Shown: in pieces, positions 28,073-36,005 of the stretch
Layout: each line of letters starts with the position of its first letter
Position numbering within the stretch: the stretch's first letter is position 1
NCBI GenBank assembly: GCA_036703985.1
Contig: DATNQN010000072.1
Location: 31,175 to 95,174, forward strand
Direction of reading: 5' to 3'
Length of the DNA stretch: 64,000 nucleotides
Origin: Leptolyngbyaceae cyanobacterium
GTDB lineage: Bacteria > Cyanobacteriota > Cyanobacteriia > Cyanobacteriales > Aerosakkonemataceae
Notes under the pieces: generated by a model
Told to the model about the DNA's origin: nothing
What the model saw: only the letters and a program-made list of their open reading frames with translations
Databases searched by the model: none
Position numbers and translations under genes: made by a program

Positions 28073-28372
28073 TCATTTATTGAATTCAGAGGTTGTACTT
28101 TCAGCGAGGTGGTAGGCATTTTCAGTGACCTGAATTATGTCTATGCACTCTTTTATAATGCGGCAGGTGTCTAATGTATTCTTTCCCAAATTTTTCTTTG
28201 CTTCCTTATGAGTCTTGCCTGCAAGACGAGCGCCTACATAAGTTCCACTAGTAGCAACCACAGCAGCTGCCGCCGTTATACCAACTGCACTTGCCACCAC
28301 CAAAAGCACAGGGGGACTAGTAGCTACAGCTACAACTGGTGCTGTCGAATGCCGAGCGATATGGTGAATCAT
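28073..28372 (-). CDS. small membrane protein with TYVGARLAGK motif
   Basis: A 99-residue protein with a hydrophobic, Ala/Val-rich region (about residues 10-45, one or two helices) followed by TYVGARLAGKTHKEAKKN and a hydrophilic C terminus. ATG at 28372 is chosen over GTG at 28387 because GGGAG lies about eleven bases upstream and the GTG is too close to the likely -10 (28397-28402). It is divergent from the HTH gene at 28546 across an operator array. The family is not recognised. Confidence 0.6.
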   Translation of the reverse strand: MIHHIARHSTAPVVAVATSPPVLLVVASAVGITAAAAVVATSGTYVGARLAGKTHKEAKKNLGKNTLDTCRIIKECIDIIQVTENAYHLAESTTSEFNK

Positions 28373-28392
28373 GCTATTTACTCCCACTTTCT

Positions 28393-28405
28393 GTCTATAA
28401 TAGAC
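28393..28405 (-). promoter_or_regulatory. 13-bp palindrome over the -10 of the small membrane protein gene
   Basis: GTCTAT-A-ATAGAC is a perfect inverted repeat around one base. It overlaps a TATTAT that is well placed as -10 for the minus-strand gene starting at 28372, so a dimeric repressor bound here would block it. Confidence 0.5.
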
Positions 28406-28436
28406 CCCTCAGACCCAACCTGAAAAGACGCAAAAA

Positions 28437-28517
28437 GGCGGATTAAGGCGGATATTTGGAAAATTTTTGGAAAATTTAAACCCAAGGCGGATCGGGGCGG
28501 ATTAAGTCAGCTATAAT
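28437..28517 (+). promoter_or_regulatory. GGCGGAT operator array and promoter of the HTH gene
   Basis: Four exact GGCGGAT copies stand at 28437, 28447, 28486 and 28496: two pairs, each with 10-bp spacing (one helical turn). Between the pairs is a direct repeat TTTGGAAAATT. TATAAT at 28512-28517 is the likely -10 for the gene at 28546, which puts the second pair over the -35 position. This is the layout of a cooperative repressor or activator site. Confidence 0.65.
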
Positions 28518-28545
28518 AATCCCCAGTTCTCTAACATCCTCACTT

Positions 28546-29055
28546 ATGGACAGCCGCGAGGTATTGCAATTTGTAGATCAAGTTGTCTACACTAAAACAG
28601 GCAAACATCTAAATGATTTACAGAGAGGAATTATCGAGGGAACACTGAAGCGGCAAAAATATTCTGATATTGCTAAATATTTTAATTGTACAACTGGTCA
28701 TACTAAGGAAGTAGGTTACGAGCTTTGGCAATTATTATCTGAAATTTTTGGTGAAACAGTTGATAAAAAGCATCTTCAATCTGTTTTAGAACGTCAAGAA
28801 AATATTAATATATCATTGGGCGAAAAAAGTATTAATAGCAATATAATCGGCTGTATAAACGTTGGTTCAGAACAACCCAATTCCACCCCAGATAAAAATC
28901 AGCCTACAACTCCAGACTTTCAGCAGAGCAACAATAATCAAACAAAGAAAGAAAAAATTGATAAATTACGTAAGCATGGTTTAAGTGATGAGGAAATAGC
29001 AGAGTTATTAGACCTGCCATTGGAAGTAGTGAATCTGGTAGATAGTGAGGATTAA
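28546..29055 (+). CDS. solo HTH protein resembling the N-terminal domain of NB-ARC/vMAP-type conflict proteins
   Basis: A 169-residue protein. Residues about 1-85 (QFVDQVVYTKTGKHLNDLQR, IIEGTLKRQKYSDIAKYFNC, YELWQLLSEIFGE) match the helical domain placed in front of NB-ARC, AAA or vWA-MoxR-associated modules in many cyanobacterial proteins. Here no such module follows; instead comes a Gln/Asn-rich linker and a C-terminal HTH-like segment (KLRKHGLSDEEIAELLDLP). It may be a DNA-binding regulator of the divergent small membrane protein genes through the GGCGGAT array. That is inference from position. Confidence 0.6.
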   Translation: MDSREVLQFVDQVVYTKTGKHLNDLQRGIIEGTLKRQKYSDIAKYFNCTTGHTKEVGYELWQLLSEIFGETVDKKHLQSVLERQENINISLGEKSINSNIIGCINVGSEQPNSTPDKNQPTTPDFQQSNNNQTKKEKIDKLRKHGLSDEEIAELLDLPLEVVNLVDSED

Positions 29056-29141
29056 ATCTTGTATTATACAATAATGGAAAATAACTTAGTTTTTTATTCA
29101 GTCTGCTCTACCGCATTTTTTCAGCTAGCTTAGGAGATTTT

Positions 29142-29360
29142 ATGCCTCTTACTGAACTTCTACCTCTTGTGAAGGAACTATCTCACAGCGATCGGCTCCT
29201 ACTCCTTCATTTTTTGACATCTGAACTTCTCAAAGATGCAAGTCTAATCCCATTGGGCGATCGAGATAAAATATCTATTCCTAACTTGTATGACTCTTTT
29301 GAAGCTGCTGCTGTTTTAGCGAAGGCATTAGCAGAGGAAAAAGCTGCGATTCATGGTTGA
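29142..29360 (+). CDS. small partner protein of retropepsin-like protease
   Basis: A 72-residue acidic protein (LTELLPLVKELSHSDRLLLLHFL, residues 3-25, then FEAAAVLAKALAEEK). It resembles small antitoxin-like proteins encoded ahead of aspartyl-protease-like genes in cyanobacteria. It overlaps the next gene by eight bases, so the two are surely cotranslated. The function is unknown. Confidence 0.65.
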   Translation: MPLTELLPLVKELSHSDRLLLLHFLTSELLKDASLIPLGDRDKISIPNLYDSFEAAAVLAKALAEEKAAIHG

Positions 29361-29781
29361 TAAAGTTAGATTTACTTTTACTGAACTCAACAGAGAGATG
29401 GGTGCTTTTAGTACACTACCATACTTACCACTAACACTCAGCTATCGGAATCAGTCTTTAAGAGTATCAGGTTTGCTGGATACAGGAGCCAGCGTTAATG
29501 TGTTGCCATATCAAATCGGGTTAAGGTTGGGAGCAGTTTGGGAACGTCAGATGTTAAATGTTCCTCTAGGGGGAAATTTAGCTCAGTCTGAAGCACGAGC
29601 ATTGGTTGTGACGGCAGTCGTCGATCGCTTTACTCCTGTGGATTTGGCTTTTGCTTGGACGATGGATAGATCGGCTCCATTAATATTGGGACACATGAAT
29701 TTTTTTGAAGAATTCGATGTGTGCTTTTATCGATCGGAGTTGGCATTTGAAATTAGCCCCAGGAGAATGCCAAAGGGTTAA
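29353..29781 (+). CDS. retropepsin-like aspartic protease
   Basis: A 142-residue protein with the retropepsin active-site motif LLDTGASVNVLPYQIG near residue 42 and the second hydrophobic-hydrophobic-glycine element ILGHMNFFEEFDV near residue 117. One such domain per chain means that it would act as a homodimer. No signal peptide is present, so it is cytoplasmic. It is in a two-gene unit with the 72-residue protein; whether that is substrate, regulator or antitoxin is unknown. Confidence 0.75.
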   Translation: MVDKVRFTFTELNREMGAFSTLPYLPLTLSYRNQSLRVSGLLDTGASVNVLPYQIGLRLGAVWERQMLNVPLGGNLAQSEARALVVTAVVDRFTPVDLAFAWTMDRSAPLILGHMNFFEEFDVCFYRSELAFEISPRRMPKG

Positions 29782-29865
29782 GAAGGTAGACCTGGAGGAG
29801 TGAGGCTGGTCTTCTTTACTAATAAAGCAACAAATAGGATTAGTATAGAAACTAAATAAATAATC

Positions 29866-30129
29866 ATGGAAGTAACACGCTTATCAAACAGTGGACAAGT
29901 AATTATTCCTAAAGCTTTGCGAGATGCTCACCGCTGGGAAGAAGGACAAGAATTAATTGCCATTGACATGGGTGATGGTATTCTTCTCAAACCTAAAAAG
30001 CCTTTTGTGGAAACTAAATTAGAAGATGTAGGAGGGTGCTTAAAATATCAAGGAAAACCTAAAAATATGGATGATTTAGAAGATGCTATTCGCCAGGGTG
30101 TAGCGGAGCAGTGGCATGATTTCGGTTGA
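29866..30129 (+). CDS. AbrB/MazE-family antitoxin (VapB-like)
   Basis: An 87-residue protein with a swapped-hairpin AbrB domain: TRLSNSGQVIIPKALRDAH, then WEEGQELIAIDMGDGILLKPK. The C terminus (YQGKPKNMDDLEDAIRQGV) is the toxin-binding tail seen with VapC. Its stop overlaps by 14 bp the start of a truncated vapC, so the module is now an orphan antitoxin. Confidence 0.85.
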   Translation: MEVTRLSNSGQVIIPKALRDAHRWEEGQELIAIDMGDGILLKPKKPFVETKLEDVGGCLKYQGKPKNMDDLEDAIRQGVAEQWHDFG

Positions 30130-30220
30130 TACAAATGTTGTGGTAAGGCTTCTGACACAAGATGATGAACGAACCTTTATAATAAAAATTAATTCCACAC
30201 TTCAGTTAAATCTAAAATAA
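30116..30220 (+). pseudogene. vapC: vapC toxin remnant
   Basis: The frame starts MISVDTNVVVRLLTQDDE, the N terminus of a VapC PIN-domain RNase including its first catalytic Asp. After about 19 codons the sequence switches to RTFIIKIN and runs into the 3' end of the Uma2 gene on the other strand, stopping at 30220. A full VapC has about 130 residues, so most of it, including the other catalytic acids, is deleted. The break is near 30172-30190. Confidence 0.8.
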
Positions 30221-30791
30221 ACTCAGGTAAAACATTTTCCCCTGATAAAGTAGCAGGATTATCCAGCATTTCTACTTCGCGATTTTTTCGATAAATTTCT
30301 ACTTTTTTGTTTTTTCTATCAATCAACCAACCTAAACGAGCGCCATTTTCTATATACTCTCTCATTTTGGCTCGCAAGGGTTCCATATTGTCATTTTTAG
30401 AACGCAATTCTAATACAAAATCAGGACAGATGGGAGCAAAACTTTCTTGCTGTTCTTTGGTAAGTGTATCCCATCTTTCTTGACTTACCCAAGCGGCATC
30501 GGGAGAGCGATCGGCCCCATTTGGAAGATGAAAACCTGTTGAAGAATTAAATGCTTTACCCAGTTTAGTTTGACGATTCCACAACCAAAGTTGTCCCTCT
30601 ATATCTAGGTTCCTGTTCCCTGTTTCGCTGCCTGTTGGTGGCATAACAATTAGCTCTCCTGTGCCATTTCTTTCTAACTGCAATTCTCGGTTAACCAGTG
30701 CTAATTCAATAAACTGTTCGTGGGAAACTATAAGTGTTAATGTAGATGGAATATTAACTGCTATTGTTTGAGATAATTTAGTTTCTGCCAT
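30189..30791 (-). CDS. Uma2-family (DUF820) endonuclease-like protein
   Basis: A 200-residue protein with the Uma2 restriction-endonuclease-like core: GELIVMPPTGSETGNRN, RSPDAAWVS (catalytic Asp) and FAPICPDFVLELRSKND (ELRSKND carries the Glu and Lys), then GARLGWLIDRKNKKVEIYR. All catalytic residues look intact. These genes are present in many copies in cyanobacteria; the biological role is unknown. It is convergent with the truncated vapC. Confidence 0.88.
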   Translation of the reverse strand: MAETKLSQTIAVNIPSTLTLIVSHEQFIELALVNRELQLERNGTGELIVMPPTGSETGNRNLDIEGQLWLWNRQTKLGKAFNSSTGFHLPNGADRSPDAAWVSQERWDTLTKEQQESFAPICPDFVLELRSKNDNMEPLRAKMREYIENGARLGWLIDRKNKKVEIYRKNREVEMLDNPATLSGENVLPEFILDLTEVWN

Positions 30792-30829
30792 ATTTTTAAC
30801 CTAAAAAAATCAAACTTTTCCATCTGAAA

Positions 30830-32608
30830 TCATCTTAATGGTAAAGTAAACCAATATGTCGAACCTTCGCCAATTTTACTATTTACGCCGATTTCTCCGC
30901 CGTGAGCTTTAATAATTTGACGGCAGAGATACAATTTTAAACCAATTCCAGTGGAACATCTAGCTTGCGGATCGCGGATGTAGAGATCGAAAAGGCGATC
31001 GCATTCTACTTGACTCATCCCCGCGCCGTTATCCTCGATCGTACAGCGCAACACGCCTGCTTGTACCTCTGCACTTAGGCTCAAGCTCAATCCGGGGGGA
31101 TTGTGTTTTAAAATATTAGTAAATAAGGTATCAAAAACTCGTTGAATTTGAGTTGGATCGGCCATTAGTAATGGTAAATCGGTAGGGACAAAATTGTGAA
31201 GATTAGCTTTATTTTCTGCTAAAATTGGTTCTAAGTCTTTGATAATAGAATCGAGCAGTTTGTTGAATTGTACTGGTTCTCGATGGATAATTACTCCCTG
31301 CTCTTCATTAGCATGAGTTTCTAGCAAGGAGTTAATCATGCTGAGTTGGCGATCGCTAGCTGTCACCATTCTATTCAATGTAGAGCGAGGAACAGAAATG
31401 GTTTCTCCTGACTGATTTAACCAATTCTTAAATACCATTAATGTTCCGATGACCGATGTTCGTAAATCGTGAGATACCGTATGCAGCAAAACATCCTTAA
31501 TGCGGTTTGTTTCTTGCAGTTCTCGATTGCGTTTTTCTAGTTGAGCAGTGCGTTCTTTAACTTGATTTTCTAAGTTGGAATTGAGGATTTTTACTTGTTT
31601 GTAAAGTTGAGCTTGTTGAATGGCGATCGCAACTTGTGCTGCTAGTTTTTCTAACAAATCAATTTCATATTTTTGCCATCGACGAGGACTAGCACATTGA
31701 TTTGCTACTAACACGCCAAAAATTTGCTCCTCCACCATAATTGGCACGCCTAGACTAGCTCTTACTTGATACTTTTGATAGTATTCTTGTAAAAAAGTGC
31801 TATTTTCTACGTTTTCTATATATGTATCTTCGATCGCTCTAGCATTTCGCTTTTGGTAAATTAATTTAATTTGTTGAATGTAATTTTGATTTAATTTAAA
31901 TTTTTTAATTGATTTACAATTAGAAAGCACTGACTCTGCTACGATTTCCCCTTGATTATCCTCATTTAAGCAGCCAATAAAAACCCGATCGGCTTGCAAA
32001 AATTCTCGAACCTCCCGCACGGTAGAATGAAGGATTTGTTCTAAATTGAGAGAATTACGAATTCGCTGCGCCATTTCACCTAATAAGTGAGCGCTACAAA
32101 CCGCTTTATGGGGAAAGTAGGGACTAGCACATTTTAATTTTGCAGCAGGGAAGGCAACTTTTATTCCCTTTCGTTCTGTAATATTGTTGGTAACAGTTAA
32201 TTCATATTGTTGAGAGTTTAAGTTAGTAATTTCTGCTGAAAGCAGTCCTATTAAAACTTCACCTGATTTTTTATGAAATTCATATTGTAAATTATGAACG
32301 GTTCTGCTGTCCTGAAATAGGTCTTCCATTCTCACTTTTTCGAGAGAATCTACCCAGGCGTTAATTTCAACTAATCGATCGCCAACTACTGTTTCTTCAT
32401 AACCTGTAATACGAGCTATTGCCTGGGACGAATCAGACTCGTTCGGATTTTCTAAAGATAAATGATACGTGCTGAGGTGAGAATCGGAAGACTCGATTTG
32501 CTGGTAAAAAATTTCGTCTTTAGTGGCTAACCTCAGGATTTTTTTCAGCCGTTCAAAGGCTGCTTCATCTCGGCAACAGTCTCGTAAAGCTTTTAGGTAA
32601 TCAGGCAT
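30830..32608 (-). CDS. GAF-domain sensor histidine kinase
   Basis: A 592-residue kinase. A possible PAS-like N-terminal part (about 40-150), a GAF domain (about 190-340), a coiled coil (LENQVKERTAQLEKRNRELQ), HisKA with His in LLHTVSHDLRTSVIG and HATPase with DNGAGMS and STGIGLKLYLCRQI. The enzyme should be active. There are no transmembrane helices. It follows the 128-residue gene by six bases, so the two form an operon. Cognate response regulator unknown. Confidence 0.87.
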   Translation of the reverse strand: MPDYLKALRDCCRDEAAFERLKKILRLATKDEIFYQQIESSDSHLSTYHLSLENPNESDSSQAIARITGYEETVVGDRLVEINAWVDSLEKVRMEDLFQDSRTVHNLQYEFHKKSGEVLIGLLSAEITNLNSQQYELTVTNNITERKGIKVAFPAAKLKCASPYFPHKAVCSAHLLGEMAQRIRNSLNLEQILHSTVREVREFLQADRVFIGCLNEDNQGEIVAESVLSNCKSIKKFKLNQNYIQQIKLIYQKRNARAIEDTYIENVENSTFLQEYYQKYQVRASLGVPIMVEEQIFGVLVANQCASPRRWQKYEIDLLEKLAAQVAIAIQQAQLYKQVKILNSNLENQVKERTAQLEKRNRELQETNRIKDVLLHTVSHDLRTSVIGTLMVFKNWLNQSGETISVPRSTLNRMVTASDRQLSMINSLLETHANEEQGVIIHREPVQFNKLLDSIIKDLEPILAENKANLHNFVPTDLPLLMADPTQIQRVFDTLFTNILKHNPPGLSLSLSAEVQAGVLRCTIEDNGAGMSQVECDRLFDLYIRDPQARCSTGIGLKLYLCRQIIKAHGGEIGVNSKIGEGSTYWFTLPLR

Positions 32609-32614
32609 TAGTAA

Positions 32615-33001
32615 TTAAGTCGCTCTCGCAATTTTCAATGTTGGCAGGTAATGACCCTTTTTTAAAGTTAACAACTCATCGAGTATCCCACCTGCACAGT
32701 AAGATAGAGAACGAACGCTTTCTGGGGAATACTGCGGTTTTTGGAAGTAAGATAACTTGTTCCGTTTGTCTTGATAGAGAGAGAGGAAAAACTCGACTTC
32801 TTTTCGGGCGCTATATTCGAGGTTTTGCGGAAGTGTTGGTGCTAAAATTGCGTAAGTTTCTGCTACTTCTGCCAGCAGACTTAAAATTTCTTCTGGCGTG
32901 GCATTTTGATACTGCATTGCTTGTGTAGCAAAAACCTCGCTTAACGTCCAGTCGAGTTCAGCTTGAGCTAAAGTTTCTAAATTGGTGAAATCCACAGTCA
33001 T
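32615..33001 (-). CDS. hypothetical protein in operon with the histidine kinase
   Basis: A 128-residue, mainly helical, soluble protein (ELDWTLSEVFATQAMQY, LLAEVAETYAILAPTLPQ, RKEVEFFLSLYQDKRN). I do not recognise the family. Its stop lies six bases ahead of the kinase ATG, so it is likely to be coexpressed with and functionally tied to it. Confidence 0.7.
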   Translation of the reverse strand: MTVDFTNLETLAQAELDWTLSEVFATQAMQYQNATPEEILSLLAEVAETYAILAPTLPQNLEYSARKEVEFFLSLYQDKRNKLSYFQKPQYSPESVRSLSYCAGGILDELLTLKKGHYLPTLKIARAT

Positions 33002-33512
33002 GATGCTAACCCTGATGAATAGGAAAGGTAGTTAAACAACTACTGAAAGTGCAGTTGTCTGTCACCCGGATTCAGCGTTCTACTTTAAAGTTAAGATTAG
33101 TGATGGCGATCGCGCTTCATTCAATTGATTCACCCAGTAGGGTGATTGTCGAATTACCCAGTTAGGAACTATAGAAAGTAGATGCTTGATGCAAGGCCCA
33201 TAAACTATTGATAATCTAGTTCGATCGCCTTAACCTATAAAAGTAGGACTGAATCCAATTAGTAGTTGAGCGAGATTACAGTTACTATCTGCCTCAAATT
33301 ACGATTTGGCAGTGACTTAACGCGATCGAATTTGCGATCGCAATCACAAATCTTGTCAAAAATTTATATAAGTAAAAAACCGGGTATTTATCTACAAACC
33401 CGATTAGTTAAACCAGTATATTCTCGTAATATCTACCAGATTAGCTACTGAGTAAGCAGTAATATTACTGAAAATTCCACTAGTGCAGGGTGACAGAAAT
33501 AACTTACCAATC
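33002..33512. other. gene-free region
   Basis: The region upstream of the 128-residue gene holds several GCGATCGC-type sites and a short, unconvincing ORF at 33266-33451. Nothing else could be supported. Confidence 0.4.
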
Positions 33513-33539
33513 AAAAAAGCCGATCGGACAAGCTTTTTT
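33513..33539. terminator. hairpin at the 3' end of the glucokinase gene
   Basis: AAAAAAGC (33513) and GCTTTTTT (33532) surround a loop holding the palindrome CCGATCGG. On the minus strand it lies 25 bp after the ppgK stop and ends in a T run, as for an intrinsic terminator, although the stem is AT-rich. Confidence 0.5.
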
Positions 33540-33563
33540 CCTTCAGCTTTCTGCCTTCTGGCA

Positions 33564-34271
33564 TTAGTCTCGCCACAAAGCTATACCGCCTAACAAGCCA
33601 CTTACATTTGGCACGACCTTCACGTTGGAAGGCATATCAATAGTAATTCGATCGGTATTACCGCCTCCGATATAAAGGTAATCATAGTTAAATAAATATG
33701 CCAGAGAAGCGATCGCCTTTTCTAGACGGGCGTTCCATTTTTTCTTACCAACTAAGTCTAAGGCTGCACGCCCTAACTGTTCTTCATAAGTTTGACCTTT
33801 GCGAAACGGATGATGACCCATTTCTAGGTTAGGAACTAATTTTCCATCCGCGAATAACGCCGAGCCAAAACCCGTACCCAGCGTAACTACTAATTCAACT
33901 CCTTCGCCAGAAATCGCACCAAAACCCTGAACATCAGCATCGTTAGCTACTCGCACGGGTTTGTTTAATTCATTGGAAAGAGTAGTGGCTAAATTAAAAT
34001 CGATCCACTCCCGGTCTAGATTAGCTGCGGTTTTAATGATGCCGTTTCTTACCACGCCGGGAAAACCTACGGAAACCCGCTCGAAATCGCCTTGTTCGCC
34101 AGCTAATTGTACGATCGCATTCACGATCGGTTCTGGTTTAGCAGGTTGGGGCGTAGAGACTCGCTTTCTTTCCGTGCGGGGAGTACCATCGTGGTTTAAA
34201 ACCATCGTTTTGACACCGCTACCGCCGATATCTACAGCTAGAGTACCCGTGTTTGTATTTTCATCAACCAT
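33564..34271 (-). CDS. ppgK: ROK-family polyphosphate glucokinase
   Basis: A 235-residue ROK kinase. LAVDIGGSGVKTMVL is the N-terminal phosphate-binding motif; VGFPGVVRNG, NDADVQGFG (catalytic Asp region), VTLGTGFGSALF, and LEMGHHPFRKGQTYEEQLG match polyphosphate/ATP glucokinases rather than other ROK enzymes. It phosphorylates glucose at the expense of polyphosphate or ATP. AGAGGT precedes the ATG. It is divergent from the NicO transporter gene. Confidence 0.82.
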   Translation of the reverse strand: MVDENTNTGTLAVDIGGSGVKTMVLNHDGTPRTERKRVSTPQPAKPEPIVNAIVQLAGEQGDFERVSVGFPGVVRNGIIKTAANLDREWIDFNLATTLSNELNKPVRVANDADVQGFGAISGEGVELVVTLGTGFGSALFADGKLVPNLEMGHHPFRKGQTYEEQLGRAALDLVGKKKWNARLEKAIASLAYLFNYDYLYIGGGNTDRITIDMPSNVKVVPNVSGLLGGIALWRD

Positions 34272-34416
34272 TGGAGATTTTCTACCTCTGTATGTTATTT
34301 CACAACTATAAGATCATAGAATCTTCTTGACAGGCAACTTTTTGCAGAATTATTTAATCTAAATTTTCTAGTTAGACTATTTTGCTGGAAGCCTCCTCAA
34401 GCAAGAAAATTTAATT

Positions 34417-35247
34417 ATGTTCTTACCACAAGTTTTTATAGCTAGCTACCTGTTATCTATTTATCATTCAGGACATCAGGAAAGCTCGATCGATTTTTCT
34501 CTATTGCAGACTTCAAATAGCAGTGTTGCGATCGCCATCGGTGCAGCCTTTCTCTGGGGCGCAGTACACGCCTTGTCACCCGGACACGGAAAAACCGTAG
34601 TCGGTGCTTATCTCGTCGGTTCCCGCGCCAACGCCCAACACGCCCTATTTTTAGGGCTGACTACCACGATTGCCCACACTACAGGCGTATTTGTTTTGGG
34701 ATTGGTAGCCCTTTTCGCTTCCCAATTTATCTTGCCAGAGCAATTGTATCCTTGGTTAGCATTTGTCTCTGGTGTAATAGTAGTCGTACTTGGTTTGAAA
34801 CTATTCTTTAATTGGTGGCACGACACTCGTATTTTAGAAACCTCCTGTTGCCAACACAACCACGCCGATCCCGATCGTTCTCATCACCATCACCATCATT
34901 CCCCTTTACCTCCCAATACACAAGGAGATTCGGTTAGCTGGAGTAGTTTGTTAGCCTTAGGCATTTCTAGCGGTTTGATGCCTTGTCCCTCTGCATTAGT
35001 AGTCTTGCTAGCTGCGATCGCGATCGGTAAAATCAGTTTCGGTCTCATCATGGTAATCGCATTTAGCTTAGGCATGGCAGGCGCACTAACAAGCTTGGGT
35101 TTACTCTTAGTTAGCGCCAAAAAACTTTTTCAATCAATACCGCAACCGACCAAATTAATGAAGTTTTTACCAGCCCTCAGTGCGCTAATAATTGCTTTAC
35201 TTGGTTTAGGAATGACCACCCAAGCCATACTAGCAATTGGCATCTGA
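34417..35247 (+). CDS. NicO-family nickel/cobalt transporter
   Basis: A 276-residue membrane protein with six predicted helices. VHALSPGHGKTVVGAYLVGS and GISSGLMPCPSALVVLLAA are the paired signature motifs of the NicO/RcnA family. A central loop with six consecutive His (after DPDRS) is typical of metal exporters or importers of this group. The direction of transport cannot be told from sequence. The TGA stop overlaps the start of a heptamer array. Confidence 0.83.
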   Translation: MFLPQVFIASYLLSIYHSGHQESSIDFSLLQTSNSSVAIAIGAAFLWGAVHALSPGHGKTVVGAYLVGSRANAQHALFLGLTTTIAHTTGVFVLGLVALFASQFILPEQLYPWLAFVSGVIVVVLGLKLFFNWWHDTRILETSCCQHNHADPDRSHHHHHHSPLPPNTQGDSVSWSSLLALGISSGLMPCPSALVVLLAAIAIGKISFGLIMVIAFSLGMAGALTSLGLLLVSAKKLFQSIPQPTKLMKFLPALSALIIALLGLGMTTQAILAIGI

Positions 35248-35267
35248 AGGATGAAGTCTGAAATATA
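35247..35267. repeat. AAGGATG-type heptamer x3
   Basis: AAGGATG, AAGTCTG, AAATATA follow immediately on the NicO stop codon, whose last base is shared with the array. The same AAGGATG-AAGTCTG order recurs at 43279. Confidence 0.75.
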
Positions 35268-35349
35268 AAGTCCGCTCTCATATCCCGCACGATTACCCAT
35301 AATAAAACTTGTTTGTACTGAGGATTTTATTCTTCACTACAAACAATGA

Positions 35350-35370
35350 TTTTGAATTTTGAATTTTGAA
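35350..35370. repeat. TTTTGAA heptamer x3
   Basis: Three exact tandem TTTTGAA units in the spacer between two convergent genes. Confidence 0.85.
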
Positions 35371-35385
35371 TTTTTAATTTCCCCA

Positions 35386-35940
35386 TCACGCCTTTTTAAT
35401 ATCACGCCTTCCCCACGGTTTAACGATCGAAATAATAATGATACCCAAAAGGCAAGTTACCTGAATGCCACCGCCAATAATAGCAGCTTTCGTATCGAAC
35501 ATAAACAAAGGATCGGTGAGAGCCTTTAGCCTTTGGTCATCAGAAATTGCCGTCATCGCATTTGTCCAAGGGCCAAGCCAAATCGTGCCAGTAGTAATTA
35601 GCAAACTAGTAGCAATCCACTTCACGATTACCCAATAAAATTTAAAAAATCCCCAAACAGTTAACCAACAAAGTAATCCACCAGTTACTAATGAAGCGTT
35701 GGCACTAGGAATTACCACAAAATCATCCAAAAATTTCACCACCGAATTGATGGCATAAAGTTCATCTCCATTTTGGGTATTAAGATTATTCAAAGTAATC
35801 AAAACCATGCTTAAAGCAGTACCGAACCAAATCGATCCACTTGCAACATGAGCGGATATTAACAAGTTTTTGGGTAACCCAGTTAGTTTCTTGCCAGATT
35901 GCTCTTTTTTTTCTTTAACGGCAACAGATTGATTAACCAT
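35386..35940 (-). CDS. small integral membrane protein (DUF2269-like)
   Basis: A 184-residue protein with four hydrophobic helices (LLISAHVASGSIWFGTALSMVLI, then ASLVTGGLLCWLTVWGF, IATSLLITTGTIWLGPW, and a C-terminal one). The pattern resembles DUF2269-type membrane proteins. The frame extends to an ATG at 35955, but AGGAG lies between that codon and ATG 35940, so the latter is the start. Function unknown. Confidence 0.65.
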   Translation of the reverse strand: MVNQSVAVKEKKEQSGKKLTGLPKNLLISAHVASGSIWFGTALSMVLITLNNLNTQNGDELYAINSVVKFLDDFVVIPSANASLVTGGLLCWLTVWGFFKFYWVIVKWIATSLLITTGTIWLGPWTNAMTAISDDQRLKALTDPLFMFDTKAAIIGGGIQVTCLLGIIIISIVKPWGRRDIKKA

Positions 35941-36005
35941 TTTAAAACTCCTCATGCTTAAATATGATGATACATTAAACTTGATTTACAACCATTTAAA
36001 CCCTC

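Noticed and set aside
28073..28387. GTG start at 28387 for the small membrane protein
   Set aside because: It lies only ten bases from the likely -10, while ATG 28372 has GGGAG at a proper distance.
33266..33451. 61-codon frame
   Set aside because: Composition is that of the spacer, with no domain or start signal.
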